Positions 8,816-17,991 of a DNA stretch of 64,000 nt are shown one piece after another (the first letter of the stretch is position 1; each line of letters opens with the position of its first letter). The notes below the pieces were generated by a model that saw only the letters and a program-made list of their open reading frames with translations, did no database searches and was not told the DNA's origin. Source of the stretch: Erysipelotrichaceae bacterium 66202529 (GTDB lineage Bacteria; Bacillota_I; Bacilli_A; Erysipelotrichales; Erysipelotrichaceae). Location of the stretch: NCBI GenBank assembly GCA_017161075.1, contig CP046174.1, positions 2,914,001 through 2,978,000 on the forward strand. Direction: 5' to 3'. A program made the translations under genes and the position numbers.

Positions 8816-9093
8816 AAAGCGTCTTGGCCGAGTAATCAACGTCACCGTCGTCTTACGCTTTAGAAATTCAGCAATCATTCTACTCTTATCAACCGTATAA
8901 TAATTTTCTTCCCGTAATTTCCGGTAGCTGTTTACTCCTATAGGGATTGCTTTTTTCATTTCTGTACCACCTACCTGTTCTATTCCATTATACCCTATTT
9001 CTTTTTATCTTCACAGAAAATTCCTGAAAACAAGATTTTTCTGTCTCATGATCTGCTTCTAAAAAAAGCTTATATGCTATTTCTGGTGTAGGT

Positions 9094-9136
9094 CGTAAAA
9101 ACCACAGCCTTTTCCTTCCAAAAGCTGTGGTTATCT
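9094..9136 (-). terminator. terminator of the citrate synthase-icd operon
   Basis: On the minus strand ACCACAGC ... GCTGTGGT followed by TTTTT, about 80 bp beyond the icd stop. Confidence 0.8.
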
Positions 9137-9215
9137 TTATTATCAATCCTTACATTTATTTGTTATTTCTATTCCCAGTATACAAACGGTTGCATATATA
9201 AACAATCACCTTGCT

Positions 9216-10211
9216 TTAAAGCTTTGCTATAATAGCATCACGATATGCTTCCGTAGAAGCACTCCCATGCAGATCCGGTGTCAGACACTTCTTTTCCATC
9301 AGCACTGCATCCACCGCTTTTCGAATATTTGCGGCACATTCCGTTTCCTGCAAATGCTCCAGCATCATACAGGCAGACCACAGCAGGGCCGTAGGATTGG
9401 CGATATGCTTTCCTGCGATATCCGGTGCAGAGCCGTGTACCGCTTCAAACATGGCATATTCCGTACCTAAATTACAGCTAGGAAGCAGTCCCAGCCCACC
9501 GATCAGTCCGCTTGTCAGGTCACTTACAATATCACCATACAGATTTGGCATTACCATGACATCGAAGGTTTCCGGACGCATAACCAGCTGCATACAAACA
9601 TTATCCACAATTTTATCATCTGCCTCGATATCCGGGAACTCCTTTGCAATTTCCTGAAAGATAGAAAGAAACATTCCGTCACTCAGCTTCAATATATTCG
9701 CCTTATGTACGCAGGTAACCTTTTTTCTGCCATTTGCACGTGCATACGCAAAGGCATCCCGTATGATGCGTGTACTAGCTTTGCGTGTGATAATTTTCGT
9801 CGCATGCACCGTATCCGCATCCACCTGCTCCTCCACACCGACATACAAATCCTCAGTATTTTCGCGGAAGGTCACAATATCGACATGATCGAACGGTGTC
9901 TTCACTGCCGTATTCGATTTTGCCGGACGGATATTCGCATATAAATCATACTTATTTCGCAGTGTAACATTCAGGGAACGAAACCCCTTCCCCACCGGTG
10001 TTGTAATCGGAGCCTTCAACAGCATCCGGGTTTTCTCAAAGGATGCAAATGCCGCATCCGGTATCAGCTTACCATTACGCTCATACTCTGCTTCCCCTAC
10101 TTCAAAAAACTCATATGCAAGCGGTGCCTTTGCCGCCTCCAAAATCTTTACAACCGCATCCACGATTTCCGGGCCGATGCCGTCTCCCTTAAATACTGTT
10201 ATTGTTCTCAT
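9216..10211 (-). CDS. icd: NAD-type isocitrate dehydrogenase (isocitrate/isopropylmalate dehydrogenase family)
   Basis: 331 residues, the short beta-decarboxylating dehydrogenase form. Begins with FKGDGIGPEIV (about 8-18), has the substrate loop SLNVTLRNKYDLYANIRP (about 79-96), FRENTEDLYVG (about 114-124) and the metal/NAD region NLYGDIVSDLTSGLIGGLG (about 223-241), then EAVHGSAPDIAGK. The Ser-Leu-Asn-Val-x-Leu-Arg pattern and the partner genes (citrate synthase, aconitase) favour isocitrate over 3-isopropylmalate. Converts isocitrate to 2-oxoglutarate, here probably for glutamate synthesis. The start ATG is one base beyond the citrate synthase stop. Cofactor choice (NAD versus NADP) is inferred from family, not proven. 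Confidence 0.88.
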   Translation of the reverse strand: MRTITVFKGDGIGPEIVDAVVKILEAAKAPLAYEFFEVGEAEYERNGKLIPDAAFASFEKTRMLLKAPITTPVGKGFRSLNVTLRNKYDLYANIRPAKSNTAVKTPFDHVDIVTFRENTEDLYVGVEEQVDADTVHATKIITRKASTRIIRDAFAYARANGRKKVTCVHKANILKLSDGMFLSIFQEIAKEFPDIEADDKIVDNVCMQLVMRPETFDVMVMPNLYGDIVSDLTSGLIGGLGLLPSCNLGTEYAMFEAVHGSAPDIAGKHIANPTALLWSACMMLEHLQETECAANIRKAVDAVLMEKKCLTPDLHGSASTEAYRDAIIAKL

Positions 10212-10212
10212 T

Positions 10213-11547
10213 TCATCTGTCCTCCATCTTTACATATTGCTTCACACTGCCGACATACTTGGTAGCCGGACGCATAATTCTTCCATCATATTCCTTGTTT
10301 TCGATATTATGGGCAAGCCAGCCGACCGTTCTCGCCATGACGAACAACGGCGTAAACAAATCCTCCGGTATCCCCATCATGCTATAGACAAAGCCGCTGT
10401 AGAAGTCCACATTACTGGATACATTCACACCCTTCACATCCAGAATAACTTCCTTTGCGCACTGCTCAAAGCGCTGGTAAAATTCGTATTCCTTGACCCT
10501 GCCCTTTTTCTCGGCAAGCTTTTCAATATATTCCTGTAGCACCTCGCTTCTTGGATCACTTAATGTATAGATGGCATGCCCCATACCATAAACCAGACCG
10601 CTGTAATCGTAAAACTGCTTATGCAGGATCCGATAGATCAACGCCTTGATTTCAATATCATTTTCACAGTAACCGATTTCCTCAATAACCGCTTTCATCA
10701 TGCCACTGACCTTCAGATTGGCACCACCATGCCGTGGCCCCTTCATACTGCCAATGGCTCCGACCATGGAGGAATAAAAATCCGTACCTGTGGAGGATAT
10801 CACCACATTGGTAAAGGTTGAGTTGTTTCCACCGCCGTGATCCGCATGGACGATCAGCATCATATCCAGCAGCTTTGCCTCCAGAGTGCTGAATGCATGA
10901 TCCTTGCGCAGCATATACAAAATATTTTCCGCAATGGAAAGGTGCTCCTGTGCTGGATGTATCACCAGGCTTTCCTTATTATAACGGTGCATTTTGCTCT
11001 GATAGGCATAACAGATAATGGAAGGCAGCTTGGCTAGAATATTCAATCCCTGTTCAAGCGTATTTTCCACGGATATATTATCCGGTGCATCATCATAATC
11101 GTATAAGGCAAGCACTGCCTGCTGCAAGCGGTTCATCAGATTCTTCCCCGGCATATGCAGAAATTTCGATTCCAAGAAATCATCCGGTAGCTCATAATGT
11201 GTGCGCAGATAAGCACAGAATTCTTTCAGCTCCTCCTCCTTTGGAAGATAGCCAAAGAGTAATAAAAAGCAGGTTTCCTCGTACCCGCAGATCGTTTCAT
11301 AATTTCTGCCATGGATAATATCCCGCAGCTCTATGCCTCGATAGTACAGCCTTCCTATATCGTCTGTTTTTACTTCTTCCACATATTTATAACCGACAAC
11401 ATCCGCAATCTTTGTAAGACCGACGCGTACACCGGTTCCATCTTCGTTGCGCAGTCCCTTTTTGATATCATACCTGCGAAACAGATCATTTGCGATGTCA
11501 TTGTGCTCTCTTGCCTTCTGGTAAAAAGAATTTAAGTGCTCATTCAT
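10213..11547 (-). CDS. citZ: citrate synthase
   Basis: 444 residues; condenses oxaloacetate and acetyl-CoA. The catalytic triad is visible: His in IVHADHGGGNNST (about 235), His in YGMGHAIYTLSD (about 324) and Asp in SSNVDFYSGFVY (about 379). GSMKGPRHGGANLKV is the conserved CoA/substrate region. The long N-terminal segment before residue 60 is longer than in E. coli GltA and is shared with other clostridial-type enzymes. Strong ribosome site GGAGGCGGAGG. First gene of an operon with icd, divergent from aconitase. Could be annotated gltA in other systems. Confidence 0.96.
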   Translation of the reverse strand: MNEHLNSFYQKAREHNDIANDLFRRYDIKKGLRNEDGTGVRVGLTKIADVVGYKYVEEVKTDDIGRLYYRGIELRDIIHGRNYETICGYEETCFLLLFGYLPKEEELKEFCAYLRTHYELPDDFLESKFLHMPGKNLMNRLQQAVLALYDYDDAPDNISVENTLEQGLNILAKLPSIICYAYQSKMHRYNKESLVIHPAQEHLSIAENILYMLRKDHAFSTLEAKLLDMMLIVHADHGGGNNSTFTNVVISSTGTDFYSSMVGAIGSMKGPRHGGANLKVSGMMKAVIEEIGYCENDIEIKALIYRILHKQFYDYSGLVYGMGHAIYTLSDPRSEVLQEYIEKLAEKKGRVKEYEFYQRFEQCAKEVILDVKGVNVSSNVDFYSGFVYSMMGIPEDLFTPLFVMARTVGWLAHNIENKEYDGRIMRPATKYVGSVKQYVKMEDR

Positions 11548-11667
11548 TTCCTCCGCCTCCTTTTACAGTATTCTTTCACTATTATATCATAATTTTCATA
11601 AATTCAATGAAATATTTTCATTTTTCATGCTATAATATTCCATGTATACGAGAAAGGAAGGGAAGTT
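11548..11667. promoter_or_regulatory. divergent promoter region citZ / acnA with palindrome
   Basis: AT-rich. A minus-strand -10 TATAAT (11586-11581) serves citZ and a plus-strand -10 TATAAT (11631-11636) serves aconitase; the -35 boxes are weak. Between them lies ATGAAA-TAT-TTTCAT (11607-11621), a perfect 6-bp inverted repeat, as a candidate operator shared by both directions. Confidence 0.55.
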
Positions 11668-13590
11668 ATGCCAACAATAACCGAAAAAATCATACAGAAG
11701 CATCTGGTAGAGGGAGTGATGGAGCGAGGAGAACCCATTGCGATCCGCATAGATCAGACACTGACACAGGATGCCACAGGAACCATGGCTTATCTGCAGC
11801 TGGAGGCGATGGGTGTGGATCAGGTAAAAACGGATCTGTCGATCAGCTACGTCGACCATAATACATTACAGAGCGGCTTTGAAAATGCCGATGATCACAA
11901 ATATTTACAAACCGTGGCAATGAAGCACGGTGTCCGTTTTTCACGTCCGGGGAACGGAATCTGTCATCAGGTGCACCTGGAGCGCTTTGCGAAGCCGGGA
12001 GCCACCCTATTGGGAAGTGACTCTCATACACCGACTGCCGGAGGTATGGGGGCTTTGGCCATCGGTGCCGGGGGTCTGGATGTTGCGTGTGCCATGGCTG
12101 GTATGCCGTTTCATCTCAACATGCCGAAAATTATCAATGTCCGTCTGCATGGAGCTCTGACTAAGGGAGTCAGCTCCAAGGACATCATTTTAAAGGTATT
12201 GCAGATACTGAGTGTAAAAGGCGGTGTGGGAAATGTCATCGAATACAGCGGAGATGGCGTTCGCAGTCTGAGTATTCCACAGCGTGCCACCATTACCAAT
12301 ATGGGAGCTGAGCTCGGTGCCACAACCTCGGTATTTCCAAGTGACGAGGTTACACGCGACTTTTTAAGAAAGCAGCACCGCGAGGATGCTTACGAGGAAT
12401 TGAAGGCAGATGCGGATGCCGTTTATGATGCCGTTATCGATATTGATCTGCATACGCTGGAGCCGATGATTGCTATGCCGCATTCTCCGGATAATGTCCT
12501 TCCAATCAGCGAGGTGCTGGGCTTAAAGGTGGATCAGGTTGCCATTGGCAGTTGTACAAATTCCTCTTATATGGATATGATGAGCGTCGCAGCCATTCTG
12601 AGAAATAAAACCGTAGATTCTAATGTCAGTCTTGTTATTTCTCCAGGCTCCCGCCAGGTATTGAACATGATTGCGAAAAACGGCGGTCTCTCCGATATGA
12701 TTTCAGCGGGTGCCAGAATTCTGGAATCCACCTGCGGGCCTTGCATCGGTATGGGACAGTCTCCTATCACCAACGCCTTATCCCTTCGTACCTTTAACCG
12801 GAATTTCTATGGAAGAAGCGGAACATTGAGTGCTAAGGTATGTCTGGTTTCACCGGAGACAGCAGCTGCAAGTGCACTAACCGGTTATATTGTAGATCCA
12901 CGCACCATAGATTATGAGCTGCCACAGGAGCCACAAAGCTTTACGATTGATGATTCCATGATTATTGTTCCGGATGCCGAAACTGCTGCGGAAATAGAGG
13001 TAGTGCGCGGGCCAAATATCAAGCCACTGCCAATCAACACACCACTGGAAAACAGCATTGATAAAAAGGTCATGATCAAGGTAGATGATAACATCACAAC
13101 CGATCATATCGCTCCGGCAGGTGCCAAGGTACTTCCTTATCGCTCCAATATTGAAAAAATAAGTGAATTTATTTTCATGAATGTGAAGGAAAGCTTTCAT
13201 GATGACTGTCTGAAGTGTGGCGGTGGCTTCATCATTGCCGGTGCCAATTACGGACAGGGAAGCTCCCGTGAGCATGCGGCGCTGGCTCCCATGTATTTAG
13301 GAATCAAGGCGGTCATCGCAAAAAGCTTCGCAAGAATTCACCGGGCCAATCTGATCAATTTCGGTATCCTTCCCCTCACCTTCTGCACAGAAGCAGATTA
13401 CGACGGGATTGACGAGATGGATGAGCTGAGAATTACCAATCTGAAGTCTTTAGCGGAAGATACCCCGATTGAGGTGGAAAATATCACAAAGAATACCTGC
13501 TTTCAGGTTGCACATAATCTGACACAGCGTGATATAGAAACCGTTCTTGCCGGCGGTACGTTGAATCTGATCCGGCAGAATCAAAAATAA
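11668..13590 (+). CDS. acnA: aconitate hydratase
   Basis: 640 residues, the short form of the aconitase A-like family (E. coli AcnA is about 890). The three [4Fe-4S] Cys ligands are in AIGSCTNSS (about 292-300) and STCGPCIGMGQ (about 354-364). LGSDSHTPTAGGMGALAIG near 114-132 and the swivel-domain GANYGQGSSREHAAL (about 527-541) are typical substrate regions. Isomerises citrate to isocitrate, linking the products of the divergent citZ-icd operon. Ribosome site GAAAGGAAGGG. Confidence 0.96.
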   Translation: MPTITEKIIQKHLVEGVMERGEPIAIRIDQTLTQDATGTMAYLQLEAMGVDQVKTDLSISYVDHNTLQSGFENADDHKYLQTVAMKHGVRFSRPGNGICHQVHLERFAKPGATLLGSDSHTPTAGGMGALAIGAGGLDVACAMAGMPFHLNMPKIINVRLHGALTKGVSSKDIILKVLQILSVKGGVGNVIEYSGDGVRSLSIPQRATITNMGAELGATTSVFPSDEVTRDFLRKQHREDAYEELKADADAVYDAVIDIDLHTLEPMIAMPHSPDNVLPISEVLGLKVDQVAIGSCTNSSYMDMMSVAAILRNKTVDSNVSLVISPGSRQVLNMIAKNGGLSDMISAGARILESTCGPCIGMGQSPITNALSLRTFNRNFYGRSGTLSAKVCLVSPETAAASALTGYIVDPRTIDYELPQEPQSFTIDDSMIIVPDAETAAEIEVVRGPNIKPLPINTPLENSIDKKVMIKVDDNITTDHIAPAGAKVLPYRSNIEKISEFIFMNVKESFHDDCLKCGGGFIIAGANYGQGSSREHAALAPMYLGIKAVIAKSFARIHRANLINFGILPLTFCTEADYDGIDEMDELRITNLKSLAEDTPIEVENITKNTCFQVAHNLTQRDIETVLAGGTLNLIRQNQK

Positions 13591-13598
13591 TAGTCATA

Positions 13599-13628
13599 GG
13601 GCTGTCCGATAGGACAGTCTCTTTTTTG
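13599..13628 (+). terminator. terminator of acnA
   Basis: GGCTGTCC-gata-GGACAGTC stem followed by TCTTTTTTG. Confidence 0.9.
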
Positions 13629-13990
13629 TCTGCTTTCCTTTATTTATATCTGTTTTATCTATTTCCTTTATATCTGTTTTTCTTATTATCTGCTTGTCTT
13701 TGAAATTGTTTTTCTTTAAATCTATTTTTTCATACCCGTTGTTCTTCCTTATCTGTTTTCTTCATATCCTTTCTTTATATTCTTTTTTTTACAACCTTTC
13801 TTCATATTCTCTCTTTATATTCTATCTTTCTTCATATCTCCTTTTTATTTATATTTTTATATTCTGCTTCTCTTTTTATAAGGAATCATCAGGACCATCA
13901 GCACGTTCTTGTATTCCGTACTGCTTCTGTTACAATAAAGGAAAGGGATGAAATATTTTATATATGTAAATCGTATTACAGATGGAAAGA
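13629..13990. repeat. pyrimidine-rich low-complexity tract
   Basis: From about 13,630 to 13,880 the plus strand is almost all T and C with scattered A. Degenerate units such as TTTATATCTGTTTT and TTCATATTCTCTCTTTATA recur. An open frame at 13694-13951 is simply the Phe/Leu/Ser translation of this tract and is not called. The serpin promoter probably lies at the right end. Confidence 0.6.
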
Positions 13991-14000
13991 AGGGAAATCT

Positions 14001-15323
14001 ATGAAAAAAACATTGCTTATATTCTGCACCATATTACTTTTATCCGGCTGCTCCTCCACACAAAAGCAGCCATCGAACGCTGTTGAACCACAGGAAACGC
14101 CAAATCCCAAAATCGCTGCGCCTGCGGATATCAGCTATCCAAACAGTCCATCAATCGAGGATTATGACGCTCGCATCGCTATTGACAATAACAATCCGGT
14201 GGATAGCAGTCTGCTGGATGGATATACCAGCTTTTCCCAGGAAAGCTTTTCCGCCATATTACGCGATGTAAAAGGAAATGTAAGCTATTCTCCAATGAGC
14301 CTGTACTATCCGATGATGCTGACACTGCAGGCCAGTGAAGGAACGACTGCAAAACAGCTGCAAACGCTGCTTCATGTAAAGACCAACAACAATGCCGATC
14401 ATATGGGAAATCTGTATCGCCGATTGTATACAGATAATGAAGGCGGACAGTTAAAGATTGCCAATTCCCTATGGATACAAAAGGATTTCCCGGTAAAAAA
14501 AGACTTTATCCGGACAGCGAACAAACAATATTACGCTTCTTTGCATACTGTTGACTTTTCACAGACAAAAACCGCAGACCTTATGGCGGCATGGATTCGG
14601 GAGCATACAAATGGAGAGCTGTCCCCTTCTATACAGACCGACGAATCCATGCGCTCAGCGATTCTCAATGCCATCTACTACAAAGCGCGCTTTGATCAAG
14701 AGTTTGAAAAGAAGGATACCAGACAGGCTGTATTTCATACTGCAGATAAGGATGTGACAGCCGATTTCATGCATAAAGAAATGGATACTCATTCCTTTAT
14801 TGATAATGACCGCTATGCCTCCACATCTCTGCCATTGAGCAACTCCTCCACCTTGACACTGGTGCTTCCAAAGGAAGAACAGGGAGCCGGAAAATTATTG
14901 GAAAGCAAGGGATTTATACAGGAACTGTTTCAGGATGATACAAGTGGTTCTGAATTTGGTATCGTGAAGCTGTCTTTACCTAAATTCCGTGTGCATTCCA
15001 AGCTGCAGCTGCGTGATGCAATAAAAGCAATGGGGGTGAGCTCCCTGTTTGACACCACGGCAGAGCTGGACGGCATTTCCGATGCCAAGCCGCTGTTTGT
15101 ATCCAGAATCCAGCAGGAAACCAGTATAGACCTGAACGAGGAGGGTGTGGAAGCGAGTGCGTACACGATGATGGCTACTGCAGGAGCTGCCAATGTTGAG
15201 CACCCAAAGCTCTTAGATTTGAATCTGAACCGGGAATTTCTTTACATCATATCCACCAACATGGATGGTAAGAATCTGCCACTGTTTATCGGTATTTGTG
15301 CAGACCCCACCAGAAAAGAATAA
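14001..15323 (+). CDS. serpin (serine protease inhibitor) lipoprotein
   Basis: 440 residues. Signal peptide MKKTLLIFCTILLLSGC with lipobox LSGC (Cys17 lipidated), then a low-complexity Ser/Pro/Gln linker. The serpin fold starts near residue 75 with SFSQESFSAIL and NVSYSPMSLYYPMMLTLQAS; SAILNAIYYKARFDQEF is the conserved shutter/breach region. The reactive-centre hinge EEGVEASAYTMMATAGA (about 380-396) puts P1-P1' at about Ala-Ala by the usual 17-residue count. This would suit elastase- or subtilisin-like proteases. P14 is Val rather than the usual Thr/Ser, so inhibition needs testing. Surface-anchored, perhaps defence against host or microbial proteases. Own ribosome site and terminator. Confidence 0.93.
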   Translation: MKKTLLIFCTILLLSGCSSTQKQPSNAVEPQETPNPKIAAPADISYPNSPSIEDYDARIAIDNNNPVDSSLLDGYTSFSQESFSAILRDVKGNVSYSPMSLYYPMMLTLQASEGTTAKQLQTLLHVKTNNNADHMGNLYRRLYTDNEGGQLKIANSLWIQKDFPVKKDFIRTANKQYYASLHTVDFSQTKTADLMAAWIREHTNGELSPSIQTDESMRSAILNAIYYKARFDQEFEKKDTRQAVFHTADKDVTADFMHKEMDTHSFIDNDRYASTSLPLSNSSTLTLVLPKEEQGAGKLLESKGFIQELFQDDTSGSEFGIVKLSLPKFRVHSKLQLRDAIKAMGVSSLFDTTAELDGISDAKPLFVSRIQQETSIDLNEEGVEASAYTMMATAGAANVEHPKLLDLNLNREFLYIISTNMDGKNLPLFIGICADPTRKE

Positions 15324-15326
15324 CGA

Positions 15327-15381
15327 AAAAAAGCTGTTTGTATGGAATCATGCTACAATTCCCTGCATGACAGCTTTTTAT
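15327..15381 (+). terminator. terminator of serpin gene
   Basis: AAAAAGCTGT ... ACAGCTTTTTA with an internal ATGC/GCAT pairing. Confidence 0.75.
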
Positions 15382-15907
15382 TGCCGCGTGACCATATGCC
15401 ACTGCTTTTCCACAAGACTGTTACCAGCGGCAGGAGAAACTTGTACACATATGCAAGCATTCGTTTTTACAAACATTCTGATATCAAACCAAGACGAATT
15501 ATATACTGCTTTCCTCTCCGCTTCTTGATACGATACTCGATTATATGGATTTAAAAACCAGATCAATGTACTATACAATATCAATTCTCTATATTATATG
15601 GATGAAAATCTCATAGTCTGACATTCAACTAAGTAAGCTCATGACATAAATCATAAAGCAAAATCCTTTTATCCTTCCCTATTTCTGTATGAGATGTAAT
15701 CATAACAAAACGCTGCCATCCACGGATATCTGACAGCAGCTATTGTAACATCTGTTTTTATGCAGATAACAGCCTTCCTGTATATATTTATGTATACAAG
15801 AAGGCTTCTTAGAAATAACGGATATAACAACAACACCGTATCCGTACTTTTTCTGTTTACATAAGCACCGATTCCTTTACCCACAGGAACCAGGGAGTAC
15901 CTCATAC
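15382..15907. other. intergenic region, serpin to MFS gene
   Basis: No gene supported. A hairpin at 15771-15806 (AGCCTTC-c-TGTATA / GTATACA-a-GAAGGCT) probably ends the MFS transcript, though the T-run on the minus strand is weak. Confidence 0.5.
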
Positions 15908-17218
15908 TTATTTTTTCTTATGGAATTTCTGTTCACTTTCCGGATCCTTGACAAAAGCAAGAAACAGCATCCCCAGGAGCATCATCGGAATCAGTCCCAG
16001 AATACCGTACTGTGTTTCACCGGTAATCATAATGATAATGGATACCGCCATCGGCCCAAGAATAGCCGAGAACTTGGAGAATACAGAGAAAAATCCAAAA
16101 AATTCATTGGAATCTGCCTTATCCGGTATCAGCTTGGCAAAATAGGAACGTGATACTGACTGAATTCCTCCCTGAAACATACCGACCAGTAAAGCTACCA
16201 CCCAGATAAAGGATGGATAGGTCTTAATCAAGGAGCCTGCCAGGACAACTCCGACATAGCCGATAATACCTGCATAAATCATTTTCTTGCTGCCTACACG
16301 CTCAACCAGACGGCCGAACAGAATCGAGAATGGACAGGCTACAATATTGATCAGAATAACAACTACCAGGCTCATGACATCACTGATTCCCATTTCTGTT
16401 GCCAGGGATACGGCCATTTTGATAACGGTATTAACGCAGTCTATATAAAAGAAATAGGAAATGCAAAACAGAAAAATATTTTTATTCTTCTTCACATCGC
16501 GGAAGGTATGATACAGATGCGCAAAGGACTCCCGCACAACATGGGGAACCGGTTCATGATAGTTTTTCTGCTTAACATTTTTCAGCATGGGACGGGAATA
16601 TACCAGCCACCACAACACCGCCATTCCCATTGTCAGACCACAGGCCATACGATAGCTCAACGTAAAGGAACCAATGACCAAATCACCGGTTTTCGGATCG
16701 CCCAGCAGTGTGACCAGGGCAAAGGGGATTACAAAAATCAGAAACGGCAGTACGGAACCGATATAGCCCCAGGCATATCCGGCTGCACTGACCTTATCCA
16801 CACGGTCATCATCGCAGACATCCACGATAAATGCATCATAGAAAATAATAGAACCGTTATAGCCAAGCATCGCTATGATAAAGATAACGATAGCCATGCG
16901 ATAATCAATAAATGGCAGTGCCAGTCCAAAGCCGCCAAAGATTCCCATGAACAGGAAAAATTTAAACATTTTCATTTTCTTGTCCTTGTAATCCGCCATG
17001 GTACCCAATACCGGTGAAATTACTGCCAGAATAATGGCATAGATGGCATTTGCCCAGCCAACATACACACTGCTGTCTCCTGGTGTGATTTTCGCAATCA
17101 GTAACGGAAAAATCACCGTGCAGGTGGTAAGTACCTGTGCTGAATTGCCGACATCGTACAGGATCCAGCTTGTTTCCTCTTTGGTAAAGCCAAGTTTTGT
17201 CAAAATTTTTGTGAACAT
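15908..17218 (-). CDS. MFS transporter, UMF1/Atg22-like
   Basis: 436 residues with about 12 hydrophobic segments. The N-terminus SWILYDVGNSAQVLTTCTVIFPLL matches the Atg22/UMF1-type MFS group (W-x-x-Y-D-x-x-N-S/Q). SPVLGTMADYKDKKM is the MFS motif-A loop between helices 2 and 3, and FGRLVERVGSKKM repeats it in the second half. Substrate unknown; Atg22 relatives export amino acids from vacuoles in yeast, but this should not be transferred. Ribosome site AGAAAGGA. Next upstream gene is a metallophosphoesterase in the same direction, 73 bp away. Confidence 0.9.
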   Translation of the reverse strand: MFTKILTKLGFTKEETSWILYDVGNSAQVLTTCTVIFPLLIAKITPGDSSVYVGWANAIYAIILAVISPVLGTMADYKDKKMKMFKFFLFMGIFGGFGLALPFIDYRMAIVIFIIAMLGYNGSIIFYDAFIVDVCDDDRVDKVSAAGYAWGYIGSVLPFLIFVIPFALVTLLGDPKTGDLVIGSFTLSYRMACGLTMGMAVLWWLVYSRPMLKNVKQKNYHEPVPHVVRESFAHLYHTFRDVKKNKNIFLFCISYFFYIDCVNTVIKMAVSLATEMGISDVMSLVVVILINIVACPFSILFGRLVERVGSKKMIYAGIIGYVGVVLAGSLIKTYPSFIWVVALLVGMFQGGIQSVSRSYFAKLIPDKADSNEFFGFFSVFSKFSAILGPMAVSIIIMITGETQYGILGLIPMMLLGMLFLAFVKDPESEQKFHKKK

Positions 17219-17291
17219 AGGATTCGTTCCTTTCTCTTATGAAAACAGTGTATCACAGGGAATCAGTCTTGTGGATACGGATAACACAATA

Positions 17292-17819
17292 TTAACAATT
17301 TTCAACAGGAAGAAGTGCAGCCTGAAGTTCCTGTCCGTGTACCTCCAGCAGCGCATAGCCGCTTTGCGGAGTCCCGTAGCATACTGAGCCGGGATTGATC
17401 AGAATCACACCGTCCACCTCGATAAAGCACTGATGATGCGTATGCCCGAAAAATAATGTATCACAGCCCTTTCGTTTCGCATAGGCTGCCAGCTTACCAT
17501 ACAGGGTACGCATGCATACTTCCATAATTTCATCACTCGCTACATGCTTCATCGCCAGAACCTCCTGTACGGTTTCATCATCGAAGATATCGCCATGCAG
17601 ACAGATCACGCTGCGCTTTTCAATGGTAAACCTTAATTTTTTAGGAAGCCGGTGTGTCCGGTCATGATTACCCTTCACAATGCTGCATTCAGATATTTCC
17701 TGAAGCGGGAATCCAACATCCCCCAAATGAATTTTCAAATCGGCATCCGCATGCCGGTCCAGAATTTTCCTTGCGGCATCCAGTTCTCCATGCGTATCCG
17801 ACATCAGTAAAATTTTCAT
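17292..17819 (-). CDS. YfcE-type metallophosphoesterase
   Basis: 175 residues from ATG 17819. The GTG at 17828 lies within the ribosome site GAAGGTG, so I prefer the inner ATG. Calcineurin-like motifs in order: MSDTHGE (about 6-12), HLGDVG (about 31-36), KGNHD (about 49-53), CLHGDIF (about 73-79), FFGHTHH (about 123-129). All metal ligands are present. YfcE/MJ0936-family enzymes hydrolyse phosphodiesters such as bis-pNPP in vitro; the physiological substrate is not known. Confidence 0.92.
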   Translation of the reverse strand: MKILLMSDTHGELDAARKILDRHADADLKIHLGDVGFPLQEISECSIVKGNHDRTHRLPKKLRFTIEKRSVICLHGDIFDDETVQEVLAMKHVASDEIMEVCMRTLYGKLAAYAKRKGCDTLFFGHTHHQCFIEVDGVILINPGSVCYGTPQSGYALLEVHGQELQAALLPVENC

Positions 17820-17991
17820 ATTGTACACCTTCGTATCCTATATCATCATTATAATATGATTCCCCAGGAATAGAAACAAAAACTTTACATTTCAAAGAAA
17901 ACAGATCATGCTGGCAAAATGGTCAATCGTCCGTGGGCATGCTTCCTTACCTTGCAAAGCCCTATGGATTCTTTTCCATTCTTAACGCTGT

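Larger units (their letters stand above)
7193..8959 (-). pseudogene. AAA-ATPase-like / PD-(D/E)XK nuclease-like protein, interrupted by five small insertions
   Basis: Family of PF09820 (AAA-ATPase-like) with a C-terminal PD-(D/E)XK-type domain (DUF1703), common in gut Firmicutes and of unknown role. It starts MKKAIPIGVNSYRKLREE at 8959. TLITRPRRF lies before the first break, GKTINMS after it (together the Walker A region), then FCDE/YDTPFIEAHTGG (Walker B and beyond), YDGYNMG, IYNPWSVINYL, and a nuclease-like domain with GRVDVML and FLFELKF. The frame is broken at 8763-8815, 8721-8740, 8330-8350 (in-frame TAG) and 7741-7760, and it is lengthened by seven in-frame codons at 8160-8180. Removing the five inserts (135 nt) leaves one uninterrupted frame of 543 residues, normal for the family, with no other lesion. 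Conventionally this is a pseudogene; see findings. Confidence 0.9.

Noticed and set aside
7193..8959. Annotating the broken ATPase as three or four separate genes
   Set aside because: Family motifs run continuously through all fragments in order and join exactly when the small inserts are removed, so it is one gene.
13694..13951. 85-codon open frame in the pyrimidine tract
   Set aside because: Only a low-complexity translation of T/C-rich DNA; no plausible start signal.
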